From Sequoia sempervirens (taxonomy: Eukaryota; Streptophyta; Pinopsida; Cupressales; Cupressaceae): 64,000 nt of DNA. Below the pieces are notes generated by a model. That model saw only the letters and a list, made by a program, of their open reading frames with translations. It did not search any database and was not told where the DNA came from. The position numbers were made by a program, and so were the translations under genes. Position 1 is the stretch's first letter. Every line of letters starts with the position of its first letter. This document shows, one piece after another, positions 44,237-56,799 of the stretch. The stretch lies in the NCBI GenBank assembly GCA_007258455.2, contig VDFB02047230.1, positions 154,243,797 through 154,307,796 on the forward strand. The letters are read 5' to 3'.

Positions 44237-45058
44237 GTGTTAGAATTATGTGATCCTATTGACATAATCCATGATCCATCAACAAATGATCATGTTGAAA
44301 ATGTCTCTACATCACCTAATGAGATAGAATACATATCTCAAGAATTTATTCCAAAGCATGATCAATATCTTTCACCAAAGTCTAGCAATGCTCCTTTTCA
44401 AGATATATTGACATCCTTTGACCTCATGGTTACAAATATTGAAGGAATATCCAACTCCATACTTGATCCAGATCCACTCAAAGCTCAAGAGGATATTAAG
44501 CCACTTCCCATTCCTAATGAAGATATCAAAGAACCCTTTATAAGAAATCCATCTTTCAAAACTAACCCATGTCAAGAACTTGATCCAAAGCATGTCAAAA
44601 TCAATTCCAAAATTAATCAAAATCAAGAATTTGTATCTCCAAGATACTACAATGATCTAATGGAAACTCTCCTATCTATACAAGATGTCACAAATGATGA
44701 TCATATCCATATAGCACATATTCCTCCATCTACCCATGAGATGCTTACTCCTAATGGACATGTAGATGATCTTTATTCAAAACAAGAGTCTCAAACTCTT
44801 GATATCATTACCAAGGAACAAGAGTCTCCTACTCTTAACATTTATACACATGATCAAGATATAGAAAAATATAGAGACATATCAAAAATGGGTCATGAAG
44901 AAGGATTCTATAGAAGTTGTGAATCAAAAACGTCCTGTGAAGGCATATCAAAAATGAATCATGAGGGAGACTTTTACGTGGACAATGAATCATCAAAAAC
45001 TCTTGAAGAAGCATTAAAATTTGATATTTCACAAGATCAAGCCAAAGATATGAATTAG
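44237..45058 (+). pseudogene. Acidic linker ORF of the host gypsy element, unknown function
   Basis: 273 codons open. They are rich in D, E, S, H and I, with low-complexity phrases such as KQESQTLDIITKEQESPTLN and a doubled ISKM..HEG.FY segment near 44885-44975. It has no recognised domain. It lies between the zinc-knuckle-like motif and the G-patch-like segment in the same strand and nearly the same frame, so it is probably a spacer of the Gag-Pol polyprotein rather than a host gene. A neighbouring open stretch at 44025-44243 is in another frame. Confidence 0.5.
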
Positions 45059-45240
45059 GAATTTATCACACTTATGGAGGATCCTATCACTTATAAGCTC
45101 AGATCACTTACCTTTTTTAGGGCAAGCTATCTTATCAATGAAAAAGATATCACCTTTGAAGATCCACAATAGAGCAGAGAAGGATTAGCACCTTATTTCC
45201 AAGTAAATCATATCCTATTGCAAACAAAATTTTTCAATAG

Positions 45241-45480
45241 ATGAATTATCAAGGCAGAGGAATAGGCCTAAGTGAATAGGGTATCCTAGAACCAATACAA
45301 ATTATTGGTAATCCTAAGCATCAAGGTCTTGGTTATTCAACAATTAAGGGATCTAAACATATTAGTGATACCTCTATAATACTGGGGGCAACTTCGTCTC
45401 AAGAAAATGTCAACATAAGAAGCATGAAGAATCCTTATGGTGAAACCAATTCCAATACTACAACTAGCTATTGGAAACAA
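45241..45480 (+). pseudogene. G-patch-like remnant in the host gypsy element
   Basis: From 45241 the frame reads MNYQGRGIGL, a TAG two codons later, then GILEPIQIIGNPKHQGLGYS. The pattern (M)GY.G.GLG...QGI.EPI......R..GLGY is a G-patch, an RNA-associated glycine-rich motif that occurs in the Pol of some plant gypsy elements and retroviruses. One stop disrupts it. The pol domains that should follow are not seen; from 45485 another repeat begins. Confidence 0.6.
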
Positions 45481-45484
45481 GTAA

Positions 45485-46450
45485 CACTAAGAGGGGGGGT
45501 GAATCAGTGTTCTACAAAAATTAACCCTTTTATTCTAATCTTTAGTCCACTTAATACATTTTAAAAAAATCAATAGTATAAATAGAAAGAAAGAAACCAC
45601 ACAACCATAACACATGGATTTTTACATGGAAACCCTATTAGGGGGAAAACCATGGTGGATGGCCAATCCACAATAATTTTTGAGTATACCCAAAAGAAAT
45701 ATTACAAAATAGGAATGCACTTGCATTTAGGCTCACTGCCTAGAGCTCACTACTCAAAAGATGGGCTCACTTCCCTTACAATAGTTTGGAATAGATCCAA
45801 AAGAGAATGAATATATTAGATAGCATCTACTAATGCTTGATTACAGTTCTAGTTAAGCTCAGATGACAATCTTCTGTCCGGTTGACTAATATTGAACTTC
45901 TACTTTGTTCTGCTCAAGTTCGCACATAAAATATTTATGTGCAAGTGAAACTGTGCATGATATCGTTCAAATACTCCTTAGACATTCACAAAATGCATAC
46001 AAACATCTTCTTTGTTGCAAAAAATGATATATACGATCATCTAAATATATCCGCGACTAAGGATTTAATCGCCACAGGCCAGCTCAACAAAACTTAATAA
46101 TATTTCCAACTTGTTGGCCCAAATCATGAACAATTTTGATACCCATCCAAACACGTTGTCTAGAGTATAACTAAGACCAATAATTAAACATTTGAACATA
46201 AAAACAACTTAAATAAATTCACTTTATACATCCACAATGCGCCACTTACACTAAGTCAGCTCTACCAAACAAATAGACAAAAAATATCCTACTGGACATT
46301 CAAACTTGTATAGCAACAAATGCAACACAAAAAAATTCAATGATAAGATAATCCACATGCTTAACAAGAAATTTAGGCGATCCACAACACAAAACAATGA
46401 TCTGGTGAAGCTATTTGACTGGATACCCTGTTCCTGAAGTGTTCTGCTGG
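45485..46450 (+). repeat. Dispersed repeat beginning ACTAAGAGGGGGGGTGAAT
   Basis: It starts with a purine run shared with 63148-63170 (ACTAAGAGGGGGGTGAATTAG). About 120-160 bp later both contain a GATTT..ACATGGAAA...GGG.AAAACCA.GGTG stretch and then (G)GCTCACTACC/CTACTC blocks. It interrupts the gypsy coding frame, so it is probably a separate insertion. The right end is a guess based on where host-element style sequence seems to resume. Confidence 0.5.
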
Positions 46451-49400
46451 TAATATATGAAATTTCACTTTATCTGCCAGTATGATTGGATACAGATTTG
46501 CATACCAAGGGGACGACTTCAGTTGCCATCAATGACAACACTAGAAGCCACAAACCATTTCTCAAAACCTTATGCTAACACCAGCCACGTCATGAATCTT
46601 CGTCCACCCATCACCCCATCCACGAATTGGGACCAACATCAAAAGGAAGATTTGAATCAAAGCACAAAGAACATTATCAAAGAAAAAGAAGTTGAGAAGC
46701 ATAATTGACAAATCAAATACACATGGATACCAAAAAATACAAAGAAAGATTATCACTATCAAACTCCATTAGTCAAAGAAACTATGGGGAAAAATAAAAA
46801 TGGGAAATGTATCCATCAAAGACATCCACAAAAGCAAAAGTAGGCTTCTCAAGCAACGTACAAAGTATATCAAACAGTTGGTCCTAATTCCATGCACACT
46901 TCCGTATCCACCCATCATTGCTCATATTTGCAAGTTTGGAGAGTCAAAGGTTCCAAACTGTCAACTAATCCATCTTTTATTCCTAAACACACTCCACCAT
47001 CCACACCTTGATGCATGATATCCAATTCTCTCATTGACCATGTATTGGTAGCAACCCTTCATCATAAGGATTTAGAAGGCATTCTATTGTGATGTACGCA
47101 TAAAGACAAAGTTAACTCTGGTAACAATATAGCAAATCATGAATCTCAAAATTTACATTCAAGTGCATGTATCTTGGCAAAATAGCTTCTTCAAGTAGGA
47201 TATCGATGGCACATTATGATAGAAGCATCTACATCGACACCACTAGGTGGTTCAACACGAGCTTAAAATCTTTCAAAAAACCAAAAAAATAAAAAAAATC
47301 ATGAAAATAGTAAAGATAAAAATTGTCCTTTAGTGAAAACCACTACAGTGGCACTTTGGACAAGTACCATGATGAAAACCTAGAAAACAGGCATCATGTG
47401 TAGAATCAAGCATCTACATGTGCTAGTTCAGGTGAAGGCATCTCATCCTATCCATAATAAATCCAACATTCCATCCATCTTATCCATAGTAAATCCATTC
47501 ATCCACGAACCATTTATTCAATCCATCTACATCCATCTTCCAAATTATCTTGATCTTGAAAAAAAAATTGGTGTACACTTTACACTTACTTATGGTAAAC
47601 ATCTATCCAAGCATCCACCCATAGCATTCCATACATTGCAAGACACTAGGGGACATATATTTACATCTTGCTTCGAGAATAAATCTTGATCTATATCCTT
47701 CAACTTATGTGGTGATCTGAACATTGGAAAACATAAAACCAAATTGGCCAAGCATTTGTGAGCCAAAATCCAAATCACTAGCCCATGGAATATTTTGATG
47801 AGAAGATGTTCCTTATCAAGCTTTATCTTTCATCGAACATCAATCCAAAATATCAATATCAGTCATATCTAATTTTCATGTCAACGTCACATCAAATCAT
47901 TCAAATTTTTTTTTTTCCAAATCAAGCTTCAAAATATCGATCAATTAAATCCAATCAATCCATCATCATCTCGAGATATCCTTCCCATCCCTCATGTTGC
48001 TTGACACTATCCTTGCATTTTTGTGTATCCTCAAGGATGTTATCATCATTAATCCAATTATATGATCAATCAACCTTAGCTTGGTTTTCAACAAAATCCC
48101 AAAACATAGCAGTGATATCATCACACATATCCATATCCAAATCATTAAAACCAAGAGAATCCAAAAACATCAAAATCATATCAAAATCGAAAAACACTCA
48201 AAAAGTCATAAAAATGTCAAAAACATGGTAAATGAACTACATCGTCTCTAAGCTTAAATGTAGAAAAGGCCATTATTGATGGCCCCCGAGACACAAAATA
48301 CAAAAACATTCATAGAATCTCATAAAACACAAAAACATTGGAAATTTTGAAAATCAAAATATTTGTAAAACATCTTGAAAAACCCAAAATAGCCTCAAAA
48401 CATTCCAAAATTACCAAAAACATTCAAAAAACCCAAGAATTCATCCATCCCATTTCGTGATCACCAGAAATAAACATCCACTCATAATAAGTCATCGTCA
48501 CCACCAACCTTTGGTGAAACAATCGAAAACAAGTCTAGCAAGTTAAAAGTGAAAACTCAAATGTCAAAAAATATTAAGCTTAGGTTAGTAGGTAAACAAG
48601 TTGGTCAACTCTTTATATCAATAGCCTATCATCTAGTCAATCTCACCATCATCTGATAACATCATGTCCTAGGATGCATCCTTCCTACAATGGACATCAA
48701 CATCAGACATCACCGTAGTTTAGTCTTGGCTAGAGATATGAAGAACATTGGCTTGTTTGTGTACTTGATCTTTTCTTTTAATTTATCTTATTGTGCTCAT
48801 CCCAATGACCTCTCAATGATGTCTAATCAAAATTATTTAGAGAGAAAGGAATGGGGCATTGATCATTATCTTTTGTTTGTTGTGCTTGTTGGATATTCTT
48901 GTAATATAAATTTGGTCATGCATGTTTTGTTTGGTTCGTAGGGAGGGTGTTTTGGGTATCTTTTTTACCATAGGGGAAGGCTTGCCTTTCTATGTTTTGG
49001 TCTGAGAAATTTAAAATATCTAAACTGCATTCTAAATAGGATTTTGTATGCCAGTGTGAATAAGAATACTCTTATCTGATTGTCAAGTCAAAGTCCATTG
49101 CACTAGGTACAACACCATCCTGGTTCTTTATACCTTGATGCATCTTATCTATGTGTATTATCAAACATATGGTAAGTAAGCCCTTTTAAAATCCCCAATC
49201 TCTCATAAGTGAAACATCATCATCATTCATCATCATATCTAATAAAGTCGCGATGACTCATAGACTTGTTGGACTTTTGCATCTTCTTGGAATCAAGAGT
49301 TGATCCCTCTCATTCTTCTATCCTCTTTCATGCTAACATGGTATCGTGGCATCAAGGTGTCCATATTGAACCTCTTTGTTGCAAGATTGACCCTCAAATT

Positions 49401-49553
49401 GATCTTTTTGCTCGATCTCTCGAGGGGGCAATGTACCAGTATACTTCTTTCCACTAGGGCATCTGAAAAATTATAAAATTTTTGAACTTTGATTTTAGCA
49501 AGGTTATTCTTTGAGCCAATGTAGTAGGTACGTTGCTTCAAAGAGGGGAAAAA
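46451..49553 (+). other. 3' internal region of the host gypsy element, non-coding
   Basis: No RT, RNase H or integrase was recognised. It has long A-rich stretches of the type AAAACATCAAAAAGTCATAAAAATGTC (47270-47330, 48150-48440), a GGCCATTATTGATGGCCCCCGAG segment (48270-48292) and, near the end, GATCTCTCGAGGGGGCAATGTA (49410-49431). Such long A-rich 3' regions before a GAGGGGGCA-like block are usual in large plant gypsy elements. The polypurine tract AAGAGGGGAAAAA is at 49541-49553. Confidence 0.5.
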
Positions 49554-50602
49554 TGTAGACACTCAAAATATCCTGATTGACATCATACACTCGATTTAAT
49601 TAAATCCTAATGTTCTCTTTTGGATTAAATAAATTAACTTTATTTATTATTCTTCATTTAATTGAATAAATCAAATTTATTTAATTAAATTACTAATTTC
49701 CCAACTATCCTCTCATTTTATTTAAATAAATCTAAATATCTAAATCAAATGTCAAATCAACTATTCCATCTAAGTTAATTAATCATAATTTAATTAACTC
49801 CTAAATCCTCCATTCCTCTAGCTTTTACAAGTTTCACATGTAAATCAATTTATTTGATTTATTAATTCCTCCTATTTTCATTCATATATGGCATATCCTT
49901 TGAATATTCCACCTATTTGAATTATCCCTCCCAAAGGAACTTTGTCCTCCAACTTGGCATTAAAAGCTCTAACATGTCCTCTCCTTGAGCCAACTTGGCA
50001 TTAATTCCTCTTACATGGACCTCCTTACACAAGTCACCTCTTCAAATTCAAATTCCACCTACATGCATTAAACATGCACATTGTTCAAAATGTGCTCCAC
50101 TCACCTTCATTAGCATGTTGACAAGTGGCACAATACCATTGGTTCGATGTTTAATCCCACATCCATCCTATTCTTCACTCTTCAATCCTTCTTCCTTATA
50201 AATAGAGGCCTTCCCTATTGATTAAGGATCCAGATTTTGATGCAAGGTTATTATCCACAAGTATATGCAAGTTCTTTCACATTTTCATCCAAGTCGTCAT
50301 ATAATTCATCATCCATAGCTAGGTTATTGGAATTTTTCATCAAGGATCAATCAGTCATCATCAAGCCTATCAAGGAATTGGGAAAGGGCTTCTTTCCACA
50401 TCAAAGAAGCACCAATTCCCCTATGGGATGTTGGTTTGAGCATTTGAATGAGATTTCATTAGCTTTTATTTGATATGTTATGTTGTTTTCTTGTTCTTAT
50501 ACTTGAATGAATTTCATAGGGAATGTTTTGTTTAAACTTGTTTGAGGACTAATATTTGTTTGTTTGTCCATGTTTGAATAGGTCTAGGCTGAAGCATTCA
50601 CA
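49554..50602 (+). repeat. 3' LTR of the host gypsy element (uninterrupted copy)
   Basis: It begins TGTAGACACTCAAAATATCC and ends GAAGCATTCACA. It carries at about 50436 the continuous sequence CCTATGGGATGTTGGTTTGAGC, at the point where the 5' LTR is split by the Tat-like element. A TATA-like TTATAAATAGAGG at 50195-50207 (also at 27539-27551 in the 5' LTR) is a good candidate for the element promoter. Confidence 0.85.
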
Positions 50603-53600
50603 TAATTAATTAGAGGAATGACAAGAATTGAGAAAGTGTTAATTTTAGGTGTCTATAGGAGGTATGAGATAATGGTTTATATCATTTTTTTACAAGTCCA
50701 CATATTCTTTTAGAATGTTTTTAGAGTGTATAGAATAGTTTATTGATACTTTATAATATACATTGAATAAATTTACATACTTATCCTTTTTCTTTGGTGG
50801 AGTTCTTTTTCAAAAGAATTTTTCCATTTAAATCTCATGTTACTATGGTTTATTGGTTTCATTATTTTTTCTATGTATCATCATATAATATTTTATGGTA
50901 ATTAAATTAATAAAGAAATTAATTATATATATATATATATATGCATACTTTTTGAATAATATTTTATTGTAGTAGTTTCACCTTGTTTCTCAATAGAGGA
51001 AATATCTGTCCTGGAACTTTTGATAATATATTCTACACTTCAAAGCTATTAGTGAAGCCAAATGAACGATATAAGACATAAAATAGGCACAAAGATTCCA
51101 AGTAAAAAATAAGAGTATCATAAAAGGAGAAATGATGCAAGAAAGATCCAAAGATGTATAAATAATATGCCCAAAACTATGCCAATAAGTAGCAATAAGA
51201 TGTTGAAGTCCAAAAGATAGGAACCATATTGGAAAAGTGGGGAGTAAGAGTAAGAAGAGCTTTACAACAATATTAAATGGCCATTTTAAAACCAACTTCT
51301 AACTCTTTTAAAAAAATATGATCCTAAGGATAGAATTTCATTTCTACAAGTTCTCTATTATAATCAATCCTCTTGCAATTAGCTAGTTGGAGAGTTTCTT
51401 TTCATGCAAATGAATGCCCTAAATATCACTTTGAGCATTTTCGTGGTTGAAAATCCATCAATAAAATTCTAAGCTACATTTATTTTTAAATAGGGCATAT
51501 ATAGGTCATTTATTTGTTAAACCTTTTTAACAAACAAATCTATTTTTTCCTTATATGGTGGCCCCAAAGCTCAGTGTGTTGCTTACCCTTTTTTACTATA
51601 AAACGGCCTTTGAAAAATATGAGGACTACCAAATATAAACAATAGGTCGACCATAAAGCTACTACTTGGAGACATTTAGATTCTCTTCAATTGATCACAA
51701 ACATGCAACCCCTCTAATGGTTTCATTTATTGGTCTATAGAAAGATATAACTTATAGGGGAATCCAACAATCTATGTCACCCCTCCCATCATAGATATAT
51801 TATTTCATTTTTTTTGGCATTGTAACACAAAAACTATATATAAATTTATGATATCTGACTAAAACGTATGAGAAAACACATTAGAGTTAATGTTATAGCC
51901 AACCCAATTGTACATGTCACCTATAATATGACAACCAACGATTAATAGACTTAACAAAAACCCATGCAAACCCTCCATATAACACCAATCACACTAATAA
52001 GATTTTTCCACATTGGCCAAACACTCATGCAACTATGACCATATCATCTCTTTTTACCACCAAAAAGCTCATACATCTCATTGAAGATAAACCAACATGA
52101 ATTAAAATGGTAGCCCCTAAATTAATGGCTTAGTAGGAGATGATTGAGACCAACTATGTGAGAAATTTGTCTCGCTAAGGGTATTTTGACCTATGGCTAT
52201 TGCAAATTTTCCATGTTACCATTTGCATGCGAATTCATTATGAAATTCCAAATTCAAACCAAGTTGGATTCACATAAGTGTCAATCTTACGAACTTCAAC
52301 AAACAACATCCTAACATAAGTGCATAGTGGCAATAAGATTTATAACACAACATGCTACTTGTACCATATATGTGGAAAAATTATTAATGCTAAAATGGAA
52401 CTCATAGGAATGATAGGAAGCTATGGAGACATCAATCAAGATCATAGCTATCACACTAGTAATAGGGTTCCAATCACTTTGGAGTTAAAATAAATCCACT
52501 CAAGTTATTTTTGACTACTCATAACCAATCAATTCCAAACATAACCAAAAGTATGGGTAAATATAATAGTCTCAAGAACTAATGAAAAATAGTTTGAAAG
52601 TGTTTGACTAAAGATTTGAAAACGTATATAGAGGCTGTCATGCACATACGAATGAAGCTTAACCGTGAGGTAGGCATGAGCAGGATAATTGAGGGACTAA
52701 GACCCTGATAGAAAGGATAAAATGTCATTAGGAATATGAAGCGTGGATCACAATGAAAATATAAATAGATGTAGAATTTGAAACAAGGCCAAGGGACAAA
52801 GATGGAGACATAAGGAAATAAAATTAGACAAATATTGTGTCATTACACAAATCAATACAAACACATATAGCCCTAATTCATATATTTCATATTGCTTATC
52901 ATTTAGAGGTTTGTAACAATAAAGCAATAACCTAGGAAAAGGATAGACAAGAACTAGTGTTAGCATATATAACCTATAATTTGTAGACTATTGTCTAGTT
53001 TTTAATTAATGTAGAATATTGTCACATTAATGCACTCTAACAAAAGGAATTAGATCCAATGAGACATAAAACAACAAGATACTTATGAAGCTCAAAATAT
53101 TATAATATTAAATCATTTATTTAGCTACCACCAAGTTTCTTTATAATTATATTCACATTTGTAATATTAATTTAGGATGACTTGGTCAAAAAATTATTAG
53201 GTATTTCTAGATTGGATGTGAAAGTGGCAAGGGAATGACAAAGTTATTGAGAGCTTGATTGTTATGAGCCACTATGATAGAGTTGGGGTTTCTTACCATT
53301 AAATAGACTAGTCAAAGTAATAGCCAAATTGAAAGTTGAGGAATAAGAACACCATAACTTAATACACATAATAATAGTGATTCTAAAAGGAGAATTGTAG
53401 ACAAAACCCCAAAAAGTTAAATGTTGTAGTTGCTCCTCAATTCAAATAGGTAATATTTAAACATATTAAGTAGAGTAGCTAAGGTTAATTTTTAAACTAT
53501 TCATGGTGGTAAATGGAGTGGAAGGGAGCTAAAGCACAACATCTTTAAGGAGATATGTGATAAGGTCACGAAGAATCCTTGCATGGCCAACAAATCCATA

Positions 53601-55236
53601 AAATTTATGAGTAGATTGATGTGGCCTTATGTGGGTAATGAAATCATGATTGTGTACAAAGTGTCCATGTTTATTTCTCTAGATATTTTGAGATCTACAT
53701 ATTTTCTCTTTTTTCAAATGATTGAATCACCAAAATATAAAATATCAATATATTGAAATCAATGTTCAAACTACATCAAATTTTGAATAGCTTGTAAATT
53801 ATTAAATCTATCATTGGATTCCATTCTTTGATAATTATAAACTACTTTAAAATGGACCCCATTATATGGGAAAAATGATTCATCTATCAAGACATAAGAT
53901 TGTTATTTTAAAATTAAATTATTATTTTTGACATACAAGGCAAACCCAAATCATTTTTATAACTCATTTCAAGAACATACATCTAAGCTAATGTTTATTT
54001 AGCTTAAAAACTAAAAATATCCCTTTCAAATTATTAAAAAATAAACCTTTCTTATCATTAATCCTTGTAACTACAAGAAACTATAATAATTGATTAAAAA
54101 ATTATTCAATAAGAGTGTTCTAATTTGCTAATTAAAATTTTAATGTTTTGAAACAATTAGCTTGCAATTTCTTATTCTCATTAAAATTTCTTAAACATAT
54201 TGAAGCTTTTTGTTAGATTTTTTATATAGGACAACATCCATTCACTCCAAACTCTCTCAAATGCACTCCAAGCTCATTGGAATGATTATAGGTATGAAAA
54301 GTTAGGGTCCTTTTTGAATGCCTATTTGTTGGTATAATGACAAAAATAAAAGTTCTTTCAAAATAATCATTCGCTACAAGAATTGAGTGGAATTATATCT
54401 TCCATAATAGCTAGCCAACAAGATACAAATGCTAATCATGTTATATTTATATTACTACTTTCCCTATATATTGTGGGGGATTTAAATAATACTTATAAAA
54501 ATTGAATAATATTATAAGATGAGTAAGCACATGTCCCAATGTGATTGCTTAAGTGTATTTTCTACTTAAATTTAATCTAGAGTGTTCCCATGCAAAAAAA
54601 ATTATGGTAAAAAGGATAATTTGAAAATTTTCCCTAATTTTTTGGATAAACTATTGTTTAGGAATTAAAAACAAGATATTTAAAAAGGAGGGATTGGAAA
54701 TAAGAAACAAATGCATATTTCAAAAATGCCACATGGTTCCACAAATTTCTTTCCCTCTTTTTTTACATTTGCCTCTAATTCTTTTTTTGAAATTTTATGT
54801 GGAAAAATTAATAGTAATAAAATTAATATAAATTTAAGATAGCCACTTCAAAATAAACAAAAAAATTAAATACTCATGGGGCCACCAACTCCACAAATAA
54901 TTCTTAAATAAGTTGAGCAATGAATTCTAGCCAAAATAAGCTAAGCCATAAGGACCTATCCTAAGAAATTTTGTGATGCATTCTTTTTTTTATGAATTTG
55001 TTTAAACACTTATATAAACTTAAAAAATATGTTTAAGAAATATTATATGACAAGAAAATTTGTGACACCTCTTTTTCTATAAGCATATAAAAACTGTATT
55101 TTTGGAATTAGTTTAGTCTTAAAAGAATTGGCATTTATAGAAATTTAATAATTATGTTTAATATGTTTTATTTTTTAAAAATAAAATGATGTAATTTATA
55201 TTTTTAATAGATATATACTATGGTAAAAATTTAGAG
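50603..55236. other. Non-coding DNA, nothing recognised
   Basis: No protein domain, RNA gene or LTR pair was recognised over 4.6 kb. A simple (AT)n tract lies at 50924-50942. The short open frames at 51295-50990 and 52966-52748 (minus) are hydrophobic and unlike any family I know, consistent with chance in AT-rich DNA. The stretch 54870-55000 resembles the upstream region of the TNL gene (8890-9050). Confidence 0.45.
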
Positions 55237-55601
55237 TGGTTTTTTTAATTTTTTTTTTGAATAAAAGAGTGTAAAAACTTTAATAATTAGCTAAAGAAGT
55301 ACAAAGTATAAAGCAGGAAGATACCCAAAAGGGCCAAGGAACAACCAACAAGAAATCAAGAAGCATTCATGCAACATCTCATATCCTTCATAACACATCC
55401 CTCTAAATTTTGGGCAAGATCCTCTAGTAAACTATCCCAATCATCCACCAAGTCCCACTCTTCTCAGATATAATCTAATAAATCTCCAGAATTGGTGATT
55501 TGCTTAACAACCACCACAAGCTACCAACTAACATCATCTAACTATCGTCTATTTATCAAGTTTACCACCACCTAAGAATCTAACTCATAAATAATCCTTT
55601 T

Positions 55602-56066
55602 CTAGCTAAGGGCATATGCCCTCTTCAAATCCAATAGAATTTCCAAGGCCTCCATAAGGTTATTAGAGTGTCGCACCCTATACTCTAAAAAGAAGAATAC
55701 AACCACCCCAGAGCTATCTCTGCCCACCCCACCTACACCCGCATGCCCCAGATTGCTCCTTATAGACCCATCAGTGTCAATTTTCAAGACTCCAGAGGGA
55801 GGAAGCATCCAATGCCCTCCCCTAAAGACGTTCCCTTGAGAACACTTGCTTCTCCCAACCTTGGGCCTTTCAAAACCACCAACAGAAATTCCTAGATTAC
55901 GAATCACTCCAGCATCTCCAAGATCCACTAGGATTGATAGATCACATTTAGCATATAAAGTCTCTTGTAATGCCCCCAAAATACAAGCCCAGACTTGACC
56001 CACTAGCAACTTCTTATCCAGAAATATCCATCGGTTGCGCTCCAACTGAATGGGCCAAATAATCAA
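55602..56066 (-). pseudogene. LINE ORF2 C-terminal RNase H domain
   Basis: The 154-codon open stretch contains PPSGVLKIDTDGSIRSNLGH followed by AGVGGVGRDSSGVVV. This is the PP.GW.K.N.DGS....G.AG.GGV.RD..G motif of the RNase H domain that many plant L1 elements carry at the end of ORF2. The first catalytic Asp (DGS) is kept. SNNLMEALEILLDLKRA matches the second motif (NEAEALAL..GL), with catalytic-type Glu kept in MEALE. Confidence 0.8.
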
Positions 56067-56573
56067 ACTGGGACCAATTCACCATGCTGTGTGAAGAAAT
56101 GAAGTCTTCACTGGAATGGGCCTAATTTTCTGCCAAAAATCATTAAGAGATGAAGGATGCTTGCACTGCAAATTCCAAGCCCCCCACCCAAAATTCCAAA
56201 TATTCCTAGCAAAGGGGCACTAAAAGAAAAGATGAGAAACAATCTCAACCTCTTTAAAATAAAGGAAGCATAATGAGGGACCTTGGAAGCCCCACTTATA
56301 GAGGTTATCCCAAGTCAAAGACTTGCCATACATCGCCAGCCAAAAAAAGAAATTGCATTTTGGCCAAGAGAATTTATTCAAAATATTCTTCCACCAAGGA
56401 ACCTTAGCATGACCTAAGGCATGTATATTCAAAACATGATACCCTGAAGAAACAATGTGCTTCCCTTTAGGATACAAACCCCAAGCCAGCACATCCCACT
56501 CTGGAAGAGAACAATAGACTCTATCAACCAAAATGGAGGCCAACTCCCTCCTATCCTCCAAAGATCCACCCAT
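56067..56573 (-). pseudogene. LINE ORF2 zf-RVT region
   Basis: WWKNILNKFSWPKCNFFFWL then AMYGKSLTWDNLYKWGFQGP and CFLYFKEVEIVSHLFF match the zf-RVT module (.W...P.K...F.WL......T...L...G....C..C....E...HLF..C) that lies between RT and RNase H in plant LINEs. The second Cys of its CxxC is changed (CFLYF) and a stop follows. Confidence 0.75.
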
Positions 56574-56799
56574 GGGCCACTCCTACATGACCTTCCATTG
56601 GTAAACAATAGTTTGCACCAAATCTTGAGGGGCTTTCAAATCCATCACTCCACTCCAACCAGCCTCAACAAAAATCCTATAGAAATCCCCCAAGTGAGGA
56701 TGCAAGGAGAGGATAGGGAGGAAGCCATCCCATGAGTGATGCCAAAAAAGAGCATCAAAACCTCTGTTGTAGATCCAAAACAAGACTTGTTTAACCAAC

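Larger units (their letters stand above)
26690..50602 (+). mobile_element. Host gypsy-type LTR retrotransposon (non-autonomous), split by two younger elements
   Basis: The 5' LTR (26690-27761 joined to 36208-36378) and 3' LTR (49554-50602) share start (GTAGACACTCAAAATATCC), body and end (TTCACA). After the 5' LTR a primer site TGGTGCCCATCATGGGGCC (36381-36399) is a decayed form of TGGCGCCCACCGTGGGGCC, common in plant gypsy elements. AAGAGGGGAAAAA precedes the 3' LTR. Removing the insertions at 27762-36202 and 38952-42785 leaves about 11.6 kb. The inside holds gag-like frames but no RT or integrase that I can see. A possible target duplication TAATT (26682-26686, 50603-50607) needs a 3-bp indel at the 5' LTR start and is weak in AT-rich DNA. 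That the two LTRs belong to one element is inferred from strand, primer site, polypurine tract and nested layout. Confidence 0.7.

Noticed and set aside
50990..52966. Two minus-strand hydrophobic frames (101 and 72 codons) as small membrane proteins
   Set aside because: No supporting context, no family resemblance, and open frames of this size are expected by chance in AT-rich DNA.
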